Positions 16,560 to 24,521 of a DNA stretch of 64,000 nt are shown here, in pieces (the first letter of the stretch is position 1; each line of letters starts with the position of its first letter). The stretch comes from an uncultured Dysgonomonas sp. GTDB lineage: Bacteria > Bacteroidota > Bacteroidia > Bacteroidales > Dysgonomonadaceae. The stretch spans positions 2,440,253-2,504,252 of the forward strand of contig NZ_LT599032.1 in NCBI RefSeq assembly GCF_900079725.1, written 5' to 3'. The position numbers and the translations under genes are program-made. The notes under the pieces are model-generated. The model was not told the origin of the DNA. It was given only the letters and a program-made list of their open reading frames with translations, and ran no database searches.

Positions 16560-18548
16560 ATGAAAAAAAAATGGCAAAAGCGATTGATGTCCTTAGTTAG
16601 CAAACTAGGATTCGGTGAAAAGATGAAAGCCGGCTCTTTGACAGCTGACGAACAAAAACAGCTTTTCACTGAGTACGAATCTACCTATGGCCTGACATTC
16701 GCTGCAGATAAAGAAGCAGACGAAGATGATGACGAAGAAAGCCAGAGTGTTCTCTCAGCTGAAGAACAAATGCAACTGGCTTCAATCTTCGGAGAAGACA
16801 AAGCTCCGAAGACAGCAAAAGAAGCAGTTCCTGCCCTAACAAAAAAAGTAAAGGAACAGAGGCAGACGATTGAAGACCTTGGTAAACAAACAGAAGACGA
16901 TACGCCATTAGAGAAAGTAAAGGCAGAGAAACCATCTACTCTGGTCATTGCTACTACTTTAGGATTGTCTGCACACTCTACTGCATACCTATTCGGAATT
17001 GAAAGTCCTACTTTCGCCCGGGCTAAGTGGTATAACAACCTGATGGTAGCCAGAAAAGCACACGAATCGGAAGCCGATATCACTCCGGAACAAAGTGTTG
17101 AATTCAAAGAAGCTGTAACGGCACTTTCTACAGAGTTGAGAAATCGTGTCGATTATCTGAACCAGAATAATATGCTGGATCTTCTCGATTTTGAGAAGCT
17201 AGTATCTGGCCAGGGATCAATCGATTATTCCGACTTATTTGGCCAGGCTGGGGAATATATCGTTCGCCGTACTGACATAATCCTGGCTTATTTGCGGTCA
17301 CTCCCGAGTGTGGATCATATCTTCCCGATGGTCTCCAATGTGCAAAACAAGGAAATTGTTCCGGGAGCTCACTTCGGGGAGCTATCCCAGGGATACCGTA
17401 AAGGCAAGATATATAAGGGCCGGGCAAACTTTACTGCTGAAATTTATGCAGTAAACGATCTGATGTTCAAATTTTTATTTGAAGACCTGATCGACTTGGA
17501 GAAACAATATATTGGATATCTGAACCGTGAAGGCTCTAACGTTATCAAGTGGACATTCATTGAATGGATCATGGTTCACTTCGGACAGATTCTACATAAT
17601 GAACGTAACCAGCGCCGTGTAATCGGCGTACGTGTTCCACAACAAAATGTAAAAGACAATCCTGCCATGTTTGGGGCAGATGGTATCCTGAGAGCAGTGG
17701 AAAGAGTGGAAGAACAATACAAGGTACTTCCGTTTCTGGACATGAAAACATATGATAACAGTACAATACTCGATTATTTCGAAGAAATATACGATCGGGT
17801 TGAACAGATACTGCCATCGATGGAAGGAATGAGTTTCTATGCAAATGGAAAACACAAAAGAGCCTATACTCGTTTGTTCCGCGCCAAATATGGTAAAGAC
17901 AATGACTTCACAGGGGTAAAAGAAGGCCTGATCGATATCTCCCCGGAAAAAATCATCTGGGTCCCAAATATGAAGAATACCGACTACAAGGTAATTCTTA
18001 CATTCCCAGGTAATATGGAGAATTATGAGGATAAGCCGAACGAAATGGTAATGTTCTACTTTGAACGTGACTGGGAGTCTCTGGGCGTTATGTCTCGTTG
18101 GAAAGAAGGATCCGGACTCCGCCAGGCTGGAGTGAGATATAAAGACCTCGAGCTATTGAAGAAATCGAACTTCAAGCATCAGTATGTATTCACCAACTTC
18201 CCTGCAACAGATTTGGATCCGGACGTATCGAAGATTGATGGTAGTCTGAACACACTGTTCCTTACCGGTGAAAATACTGCAGCTGCAGTGATAACTGATA
18301 TTGAGAACTTCGAGCAAGACAGGGTGTACAAAATCGTGTGTGGCTCTTTGAACAATGCTACTAAAGTCAACAAAACTGGCAAATTTGCAAAAATACAATC
18401 TCAGTTTGTTCCGACCAAAGTAGGGGATTACATTAAAGTATATGCTGAACTGGAAGATTATCAGGAAACGACTGAAGATGGAGAAACCTACACTGCTACC
18501 CGTCCTACCGGAAACTTCTTGGAGCTTGAACGTAAAGTTTCAGCTTAA
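16560..18548 (+). CDS. Major capsid protein with N-terminal scaffold region
   Basis: 662 aa. Residues 1-125 are charged and helical (AEEQMQLASIFGED; KEQRQTIEDLGKQ), like a scaffolding or delta domain removed by the protease encoded just upstream. The central part (DIILAYLRSLPSVDHIFPMV to KEGSGLRQAGVRYKDLELL) is the capsid core. The last about 95 residues form a separate domain (NTAAAVITDIENF, then NNATKVNKTGKFAKIQ) that resembles the C-terminus of the protein encoded at 18607. Role: capsid shell, with the extra domain probably on the surface. Confidence 0.8.
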   Translation: MKKKWQKRLMSLVSKLGFGEKMKAGSLTADEQKQLFTEYESTYGLTFAADKEADEDDDEESQSVLSAEEQMQLASIFGEDKAPKTAKEAVPALTKKVKEQRQTIEDLGKQTEDDTPLEKVKAEKPSTLVIATTLGLSAHSTAYLFGIESPTFARAKWYNNLMVARKAHESEADITPEQSVEFKEAVTALSTELRNRVDYLNQNNMLDLLDFEKLVSGQGSIDYSDLFGQAGEYIVRRTDIILAYLRSLPSVDHIFPMVSNVQNKEIVPGAHFGELSQGYRKGKIYKGRANFTAEIYAVNDLMFKFLFEDLIDLEKQYIGYLNREGSNVIKWTFIEWIMVHFGQILHNERNQRRVIGVRVPQQNVKDNPAMFGADGILRAVERVEEQYKVLPFLDMKTYDNSTILDYFEEIYDRVEQILPSMEGMSFYANGKHKRAYTRLFRAKYGKDNDFTGVKEGLIDISPEKIIWVPNMKNTDYKVILTFPGNMENYEDKPNEMVMFYFERDWESLGVMSRWKEGSGLRQAGVRYKDLELLKKSNFKHQYVFTNFPATDLDPDVSKIDGSLNTLFLTGENTAAAVITDIENFEQDRVYKIVCGSLNNATKVNKTGKFAKIQSQFVPTKVGDYIKVYAELEDYQETTEDGETYTATRPTGNFLELERKVSA

Positions 18549-18555
18549 ATTTATA

Positions 18556-18575
18556 CCGGAGCTTCAGAGCTCCGG
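18556..18575 (+). terminator. Hairpin after the capsid gene
   Basis: Perfect 8-bp inverted repeat CCGGAGCT / AGCTCCGG with a TCAG loop, 8 bp after the capsid stop. There is no T-run, so it may stabilise the capsid mRNA or attenuate rather than fully terminate. Confidence 0.5.
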
Positions 18576-18606
18576 ATATTACTATCTCTTAATAGAATAA
18601 ATAAAT

Positions 18607-19416
18607 ATGATATTAAATAATCTAGAAAAAACAGGGGATAAAAATTCTCAATTGCATACCATGAGATACAGGATTTACCTGGCTCTTATGACAGATGTAG
18701 ACATATTGAATTTCCCCCAGGCAATCCGAGGCGCAATTCTTTCGAATGTCCTGAAGCCCGGTGCATTCTTTAAGTTTTTGGATGCAAAAGCGCAATCTAT
18801 AAAACCGAATGCGGAACCCGGAGAATCTCCATTTAATGGTAAGATTGTTCTTAATCCTATTATCGAGGGTATTTCAGAGGAAACCTTGCAATGGATATAT
18901 GACAATGTTGGTTTAGATTTTCTCGTAGTTTGGGAACGTTGTTCTGATGGCCAACGATTCATTGCAGGAGATCCATGCTCCGGCGGCTTAAAACTCTCTT
19001 ATACCTCAATAGGTGAACTTGAAGGAGGTCTGGCCGGTATAGCTACAGCATTAACAGGTGGTGAATGTCCAAATCCATTCTGGTTTTACAAAGGGCCGCT
19101 TCCCCTTGAACCTCCGACATATGTGCCTGCAGATGCAACAACATTTGCGTTAACCGAGAAATCACAATATCAATTGACGGATAATACTGCAGCAAAAGTA
19201 TTGACTGATATCAGTGGTGTGTCTGATTCAGATGTAGGGCGAGTTATAGAAATACTCGGAGCCGGATCCACAAATGCAACTAAAATAAGTCCTTCAGCTA
19301 AATTTATTTTGCAGAAGGGGATTGATTTTGTTGCAACTTCAAGTAACCGGATCAGCTTCTATATAAGCAAAATCGGTTCGTCCGGATATGCATTCTATGA
19401 GGTACACCGGGCTTAA
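18607..19416 (+). CDS. Tail-tube or head-decoration candidate
   Basis: 269 aa. The N-terminal about 170 residues are unfamiliar (KPGAFFKFLDAKAQ, NPIIEGISEETLQWIYDN). Residues about 185-269 (TDNTAAKVLTDISG, then STNATKISPSAKFILQKG, ISFYISKIGSSGYAF) resemble the capsid C-terminal domain. Position after the capsid and before the chaperone-like pair suggests a major tail protein with an Ig-like add-on domain, but a decoration protein is also possible. Confidence 0.5.
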   Translation: MILNNLEKTGDKNSQLHTMRYRIYLALMTDVDILNFPQAIRGAILSNVLKPGAFFKFLDAKAQSIKPNAEPGESPFNGKIVLNPIIEGISEETLQWIYDNVGLDFLVVWERCSDGQRFIAGDPCSGGLKLSYTSIGELEGGLAGIATALTGGECPNPFWFYKGPLPLEPPTYVPADATTFALTEKSQYQLTDNTAAKVLTDISGVSDSDVGRVIEILGAGSTNATKISPSAKFILQKGIDFVATSSNRISFYISKIGSSGYAFYEVHRA

Positions 19417-19433
19417 CCAATGTATTCACATAT

Positions 19434-19457
19434 AAAAGCCACGATTATGTGGCTTTT
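19434..19457 (+). terminator. Rho-independent terminator
   Basis: AAAAGCCAC / GTGGCTTTT stem followed by ATTTTTAAT, 17 bp after the stop of the gene at 18607. Confidence 0.75.
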
Positions 19458-19475
19458 ATTTTTAATATTTGAAAT

Positions 19476-20147
19476 ATGAGAAAAATATCTTTCGCAGAAA
19501 AAAACAGTCTTGTTATAAGACATAAAAATAAAAAGTTCTTTTTTAAAGACCTGGAATTATTCAATAAGCATTTTCCGTCTCACGCACTGATCAATGAACT
19601 AGCAAGGGCTAATGAATTTTCATATGATCGTTTGGATGGGCAGATGCTTTACGAATTACTGAGCATCGTGGAAATGAAGGAAATACTGGAAAACCGGACA
19701 GAAAAAGAACAGGTGAAGTTACCGGAATCTACAGGGGTCAAAACATTGGATGATGTTAAAACGTTGCTAATCGAACAGCTGGGCCTCACTGAAGAAGACA
19801 TTGAACAGATTGGTGAAGATTATCTCCAGTTCCTTACAACTAAGGATGATGAAGATATAAAAGTCGCTGTACAAAAGTTCGTTGCTGCACTTCGTCCAGC
19901 CAAAGAAGGCGAAAATGAAAACGACAACGATGGTGACAGTACTGCCGGAGAAAACAGTTCCGGAGATGGTACCGGAGGTAAAGCGCTGGACACACCAGTG
20001 AAAGAAGAAATTCCAAAGACAGTACCTGAAGTAGCGAAATCAGTAAAGACAGCCAAAGTGGAAATACCGGTGAAATCAATGAAGGTCAAAACACCTGCTC
20101 CAGCTGATAAAAAAAAAGAAGCAAAAGCGAAGAATTCCAAAAAATAA
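19476..20147 (+). CDS. Tail assembly chaperone candidate (upstream frame)
   Basis: 223 aa. A structured N-terminal part (FFFKDLELFNKHFPSHALIN; LTEEDIEQIGEDYLQFL) is followed by a low-complexity Glu/Asn/Gly linker (residues 148-175) and a Lys/Pro/Val-rich tail ending KAKNSKK. The last codons are AAA AAA TAA, a run on which ribosomes can slip by -1 into the frame at 20144. That is the arrangement of gpG/gpGT-type tail chaperones. Assignment is by position and frameshift signal, not by recognised homology. Confidence 0.55.
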   Translation: MRKISFAEKNSLVIRHKNKKFFFKDLELFNKHFPSHALINELARANEFSYDRLDGQMLYELLSIVEMKEILENRTEKEQVKLPESTGVKTLDDVKTLLIEQLGLTEEDIEQIGEDYLQFLTTKDDEDIKVAVQKFVAALRPAKEGENENDNDGDSTAGENSSGDGTGGKALDTPVKEEIPKTVPEVAKSVKTAKVEIPVKSMKVKTPAPADKKKEAKAKNSKK

Positions 20148-20593
20148 ACTGGACCAGTTACACTAATTCGGATATTCAATTATGCATTCTCCTGTATGAC
20201 GACCGAGTAAACACTTACCATCGCCTGCAGGAGATTGATGCTATATTGGATGACGAAACAGACAAGGCACTCGAGTTCGTTCTTCTTGATATTAGGAACC
20301 AGCAAGCACATAAAGAATTACAATCATTCAATGATACCGGTGATTTTAAGTATATACATCCACTTACAGTTAAGGCCAGATATAAGCGGACCCAGAGAGA
20401 AGAATTAATCAAGTTGAAAAAAGAGGACCCGGCTGCATTCCTGAATGAAATTACAAACCTGAATCAAAATATTAGACGGATTACAAGCCAAATAAACAAT
20501 AAAAAGTATAAGGATGAAGCAGAACATCAATCATGGCTCGATAACCTTGAAAAAGCAAAAATAAAGCGTCAAATAATAATAGAACTAATATGA
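20144..20593 (+). CDS. -1 frame extension of the chaperone candidate
   Basis: Open frame of 149 codons in the -1 frame relative to the gene ending at 20147, with no ATG anywhere; the only near-start is TTG at 20246. The upstream codons already look protein-like (DIQLCILLYDDRVNTYHRLQ). The sequence continues with IRNQQAHKELQSF, KARYKRTQREELIKLKKED and a coiled helix. Expression as a fusion by slippage at AAAAAA (20139-20144) explains the missing start. Otherwise a TTG start gives 115 aa. Confidence 0.6.
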   Translation: MNWTSYTNSDIQLCILLYDDRVNTYHRLQEIDAILDDETDKALEFVLLDIRNQQAHKELQSFNDTGDFKYIHPLTVKARYKRTQREELIKLKKEDPAAFLNEITNLNQNIRRITSQINNKKYKDEAEHQSWLDNLEKAKIKRQIIIELI

Positions 20594-20594
20594 T

Positions 20595-20894
20595 CTATTG
20601 TACCGAATATCTACCAATATATTGTTTTGCTATTTCTTTGAAGAAAATATTTATAGAATCTTCAATAATTGTATCCAAATTGCTACCTTCTATAAATGAA
20701 AGAGAGGCAACGTAGATAGCTTCTTTTATATCTTTATGGGTTATAGTTATAAAGATAGCGTCATTAATATTTGCGTCTAAAGCTACGCTCAGATTTAGTG
20801 TTCCATTAATTGTAGATAATTGCATTTTAAAGTGATTATCTACATTGCTTTTTTCAAAAGAAGAATTCTGTATTTGTTTTAATAATTCAGACAT
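20595..20894 (-). CDS. Antisense small protein, unknown
   Basis: 99 aa, transcribed against the late genes, A+T-rich. It has a mixed alpha/beta character (LSTINGTLNLSVALDANIND, IFITITHKDIKEAIY). It converges tail to tail with the preceding gene (1-bp gap). It looks like a prophage moron expressed from its own promoter; no function recognised. Confidence 0.5.
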   Translation of the reverse strand: MSELLKQIQNSSFEKSNVDNHFKMQLSTINGTLNLSVALDANINDAIFITITHKDIKEAIYVASLSFIEGSNLDTIIEDSINIFFKEIAKQYIGRYSVQ

Positions 20895-21229
20895 ATATAT
20901 ATTTTTTCAAATTCTCTCAAATTTACCCTTTTTCATTCTAAAACCCTCTAATTTTAAGAAAATGATATTCTTTTCATATCTAAAATACTGATTTTCAAAC
21001 AAAGTTACAGTTTAACTTTTTGAAAATAAAAATTAGTATGCACGCGCTGCCCGTGCCGCTGTGTTGGCGGCTTGTAATGCAAAAAAGGGCAAAAAAAGGG
21101 TTATATGACGCAATATGTTAAATATCACGCGTTTAAATGTTAAAAATAGCGGAAAATTTGCATTTTTCGATACTTAAAATCGGATATCTCAAAAAGCATC
21201 GGATTGAATCCTAAAACACCTCGATTGGT
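20895..21229. other. Gene-free region before the ParB-methyltransferase gene
   Basis: 335 bp without a supported gene. It holds a G+C-rich patch with hairpin GCCGC (21055-21059) / GCGGC (21067-21071), several AAAAGGG-type purine runs, and A+T-rich flanks. No terminator for the antisense gene or known RNA family is evident. Confidence 0.4.
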
Positions 21230-21265
21230 TGTCCTTTATTCCCCCCCTCCCCTCGAATAGCTTTG
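21230..21265 (+). promoter_or_regulatory. Prophage 25-spaced promoter, copy 2
   Basis: TGTCCTTTA at 21230-21238; TAGCTTTG with its TTG at 21263, 25 nt after the box. A pyrimidine-rich spacer (CCCCCCCTCCCC) lies between. Start codon of the next gene is at 21290. Confidence 0.75.
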
Positions 21266-21289
21266 TAATACATCATAAAATAAAGCTAA

Positions 21290-22711
21290 ATGAATCAATT
21301 GAAATGGACAACTGAAAGACGAAGGGTGAGAGATCTCATCCCTTCGGACTACAATCCCAGGCTGAAGGATGAGAAGGGGCAGACAGTTCTGGAGGAAAGC
21401 ATGGATGCGTTCGGCCTGGTAGACACACCGGTCATCAATCAGGACAATGCTCTTATATCGGGCCATCGCAGGCTGGAGTATTACATAGAGCGTAACCGGA
21501 TAGATGAAGAAATAGACGTTCGTGTTCCGTCCCGGATGCTGACTGAGGATGAAGTCAAGCGATACATGCTACTAGCCAATACGCATGCAGGCAAGTGGGA
21601 TCTTGTGAAGCTGGAGGAAGAGTTCGGGGATATCTACAAAGATATTATGGTCAATGAGCTGCCATCGATAGAGGACACAGCTCTCCCATCAGCTGAACAG
21701 GTAACCCGGAGTAAGGATGCAGAACGTGAAATCATAGAGGACGAGTTCAACGATCTGCCACCGAAGAATCCCATCACTCAGGTAGATGACCTCTATGAGC
21801 TGGGAGTACACAGGCTTATCTGTGGAGACAGTACCGATATGAATGTAATAGGCCGTTTAATGGCCGGACTACTCGCACATATGGTATTCACCGATCCACC
21901 ATATAACTTGGCTCCGGAACAGTTTTCCGGTTTCGGAAAGAATGAGGCCCAGACATTCGCAATGGGTGTCGGTGAAATGTCGGAGGAACAGTTTATTGAA
22001 TTTCTGAAAAAAAGCTTCTTGGTCTTGATCCGGCACTCCGTTAAGGGTTCTATTCACTATGTATGCATGGACTGGAAGCATGTACTCGAGATCAGAGCTG
22101 CAGGAAAGGTCTATTCGGAATATAAGAATATGATAGTCTGGAATAAGACAAATGGCGGGATGGGTAGCTTCTACCGATCCAAACATGAGCTGGTCTTCAT
22201 GTTCCAAAACAAAGAGGTCCTACCTGAAGAAATACTCGATGCCAGGATAACCGATATCGAGCAAACAGGCTACGAATCGCATCACGAACTGATTTTCGTG
22301 TTTAAGAGTGGGCGTGAACGCAATGTAAACAACTTCATGTTAGGTCAAACAGGTCGATACCGGACAAATGTCTGGGATTATCCCGGTGCGAGTTCATTCA
22401 ATAAGACTGCAGACGTTAGTACCAAGGATCACCCTACTCCAAAGCCCGTAAAACTCGTAGCGGATGCAATAATGGATTGCAGCCTGATCGGACACATCAT
22501 ACTCGACATATTCTCCGGATCCGGAACAACTATCATCGCAGCTGACCAGACTGAACGTATTGCATATGTCGCAGATCTCGATCCGGGATATTGTGACCTG
22601 AACGTTCGAAGATATATCCGCTATTGCCGGAATGCAGGTAAACCATGTGTAGTGAAAAAGAACGGTGTAGTATTAACCAAAGAACAACTAAAGGAATATG
22701 AATTACAATAG
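21290..22711 (+). CDS. ParB-nuclease domain fused to DNA methyltransferase
   Basis: 473 aa. The N-terminal ParB/Srx-like domain has DYNPRLK near residue 18 and ISGHRRLEYY near 55. The C-terminal methyltransferase has motif IV DPPYNL near residue 203 and motif I DIFSGSGTT near 402; this order (IV before I) is the beta class of amino-methyltransferases. TKDHPTPKPVKL precedes motif I. Such fusions are common in prophages and likely modify phage DNA to escape restriction. A phage promoter (copy 2) sits in front; the stop overlaps the next gene. Confidence 0.88.
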   Translation: MNQLKWTTERRRVRDLIPSDYNPRLKDEKGQTVLEESMDAFGLVDTPVINQDNALISGHRRLEYYIERNRIDEEIDVRVPSRMLTEDEVKRYMLLANTHAGKWDLVKLEEEFGDIYKDIMVNELPSIEDTALPSAEQVTRSKDAEREIIEDEFNDLPPKNPITQVDDLYELGVHRLICGDSTDMNVIGRLMAGLLAHMVFTDPPYNLAPEQFSGFGKNEAQTFAMGVGEMSEEQFIEFLKKSFLVLIRHSVKGSIHYVCMDWKHVLEIRAAGKVYSEYKNMIVWNKTNGGMGSFYRSKHELVFMFQNKEVLPEEILDARITDIEQTGYESHHELIFVFKSGRERNVNNFMLGQTGRYRTNVWDYPGASSFNKTADVSTKDHPTPKPVKLVADAIMDCSLIGHIILDIFSGSGTTIIAADQTERIAYVADLDPGYCDLNVRRYIRYCRNAGKPCVVKKNGVVLTKEQLKEYELQ

Positions 22712-23000
22712 CGCCACTCTGGAAAAAGTCCGGGCCTTCGGTGTTCTAGGTTATCCACCACATGAAATCATTCACCTGGTAGAACCGGAAAATGAGGAAC
22801 AATTCCTGAAGGATATTCAGGATCCTGCGCATGAAATATCCAAGGCTTATCAAAAAGGTAAGACAACCGGACAGTACACGATGGACAAAGCTCTCTTCGA
22901 TGCAGCCAAAGCGAATGGCACGGATGCCAATGAGAAACTAAATCTGCGTCAACAAAAGAAAAGAGTGGAAACTGCTATATACGAAAGGTTTAATGTTTAA
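22698..23000 (+). CDS. Small phage protein, possible HTH/terminase-small-like
   Basis: 100 aa, overlapping the methyltransferase stop by 14 bp. It has the layout of the protein at 30699: helical N-terminus (GVLGYPPHEIIHLVEPE), then a shared Y-GK-G-Y-D-L-DAA pattern (AYQKGKTTGQYTMDKALFDA) and a basic C-terminal helix ending AIYERF. Both precede packaging genes. A small terminase or DNA-binding role is possible but unproven. Confidence 0.6.
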   Translation: MNYNSATLEKVRAFGVLGYPPHEIIHLVEPENEEQFLKDIQDPAHEISKAYQKGKTTGQYTMDKALFDAAKANGTDANEKLNLRQQKKRVETAIYERFNV

Positions 23001-23052
23001 TATTAAACATTAAATTATTATTTTTTCTATATTTGCCTAATAATATCATCGT

Positions 23053-23817
23053 ATGACAGACATAGAAAAAGCAGCAAATATCATAAAAGATATAGCAGAG
23101 AAAAATCCAGAAGCAACTAAAGAATTAGGTAAAACTGCTGTAACATTAACTAAAGCAATCAATGTTGCTTTGGCTCCAATTTCATTAGTTGTTTGGGGGT
23201 ATGATAAAATATCAGATTTTTTGCAAAAAAAATTAGCAGATAAATTAAACAATATACCAGAAGAAAATATCGTAACTCCTCCAATCAATATTGCTGGACC
23301 TACTATTGAAGCAATGCGTTTTACTGGAGAAAATGATATTTTAAGAGAAATGTATGCTAATTTACTAGCTACTTCTATGAATATAAAAACAACAGATAAA
23401 GCTCATCCTAGATATATTGAGGTTATTAAAAATATCACTAAAGATGAAGCCTTAATTCTTAGAAGTTTCATTAAATCAGATGTCTATCCATCAATCCGAT
23501 TAAAAAAAATATCAAATACTATTACAAAATCATATAGTATAATTATGAATAATTATACGAATATCTTCGAAAAACTAGATGTTGATCGGAAAAATTTATT
23601 GATTTATTTTGATAACCTATCCTATTTAGGAATAATAACGATTAATTATAATGAAAGAATAAATAACGAGGATTTATATAATAAACTTCTAGCAACATCC
23701 GATATAAAAGAACTTATTAAAGGGTTAGAAGATCATAAAATAGAATATGAATTGGAAAAGGGATATATATCATTGACTGAATTTGGAAAAAACTTTATCA
23801 AAAATGTTGTAAATTAA
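23053..23817 (+). CDS. Abi-alpha (DUF4393) abortive-infection-type protein
   Basis: 254 aa, clearly more A+T-rich than its neighbours. Family hallmarks: a hydrophobic N-terminal segment (VALAPISLVVWGYDKI), IAGPTIEAMRFTGEN, LREMYANLLATSM near residue 100 and HPRYIEVIKNITKDEALILR near 120. Abi-alpha members are linked to abortive infection; this one is probably lysogen-expressed superinfection immunity. It sits as a separate insert between methyltransferase and terminase genes. Confidence 0.78.
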   Translation: MTDIEKAANIIKDIAEKNPEATKELGKTAVTLTKAINVALAPISLVVWGYDKISDFLQKKLADKLNNIPEENIVTPPINIAGPTIEAMRFTGENDILREMYANLLATSMNIKTTDKAHPRYIEVIKNITKDEALILRSFIKSDVYPSIRLKKISNTITKSYSIIMNNYTNIFEKLDVDRKNLLIYFDNLSYLGIITINYNERINNEDLYNKLLATSDIKELIKGLEDHKIEYELEKGYISLTEFGKNFIKNVVN

Positions 23818-23834
23818 CAGAGTTTGAATTAATC

Positions 23835-23870
23835 TGTCCTTTACCAGCCCGCAAATGCGGGCTTTTTTTG
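23835..23870 (+). promoter_or_regulatory. Prophage 25-spaced promoter, copy 3, with internal terminator
   Basis: TGTCCTTTA at 23835-23843 and TTG at 23868 (25 nt). The spacer contains hairpin GCCCGC (23847-23852) / GCGGGC (23857-23862) followed by seven T, so the same bases can stop transcription of the Abi-alpha gene and start that of the terminase genes. Confidence 0.75.
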
Positions 23871-23891
23871 TATCTATAAATTCAGATACAT

Positions 23892-24521
23892 ATGCTACAA
23901 CACTTACAACAATTACCTATTGAAATAGTCCAGGGATACCTGGACAGCAGAAATGCCAAAGCAGCCGGAATAAAGCCGGCTCTAGCGGCCTATATTCTGC
24001 AAATAAACGATGCGTATAACCTCAGTAAGAAATACCGGAATGTAAGTGAATGCGCAAAACAACTCCAGCTTCTTCATCCGGAACTGGAATCTTTATCGGT
24101 TGCCAAAAGCCGTGTGTATGACGCAATAGAGTTCTTTAATGCTGATTGTACAGTAACAGCTCCGGCCTGGAACAGCTACTATGCTGATATGATGAAAAAC
24201 CTGGCCGATGTGAATCTTGTAGCCCAAGACCTGAAAGAAGCCAGGAGATGCCTCGAACGTGCCCGGGAATATGACCTCGCAGCATCAGCTAACAGGATAG
24301 ATCCACGACGTATCCAGTTCAAACATCAGTTAGTCTCTCCGGACGTTCAGCTTGCTCGTATGGGTGTGACTCCTGTCGGGGTTCTCCGTGCATGGGAGGA
24401 AGCCAAAGCCATTATTAAGAGCCGGGATATCTCCCAAGGCGAGCAAAAACGCTTATTAACCGAAACCGGACGAGAACTGGATACTTTAAAATATACAGAT
24501 TATGAAGAAGTCGAAGGTTAA
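23892..24521 (+). CDS. Terminase small subunit candidate
   Basis: 209 aa, helical. An HTH-like stretch is ISLSKKYRN-type (NDAYNLSKKYRNVSECAKQL, residues 36-55) and a long coiled helix follows (LKEARRCLERAREYDLAASA). It overlaps the large terminase gene by 20 bp, the usual place of the small subunit, which recognises phage DNA. Family not recognised by sequence. Confidence 0.6.
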   Translation: MLQHLQQLPIEIVQGYLDSRNAKAAGIKPALAAYILQINDAYNLSKKYRNVSECAKQLQLLHPELESLSVAKSRVYDAIEFFNADCTVTAPAWNSYYADMMKNLADVNLVAQDLKEARRCLERAREYDLAASANRIDPRRIQFKHQLVSPDVQLARMGVTPVGVLRAWEEAKAIIKSRDISQGEQKRLLTETGRELDTLKYTDYEEVEG

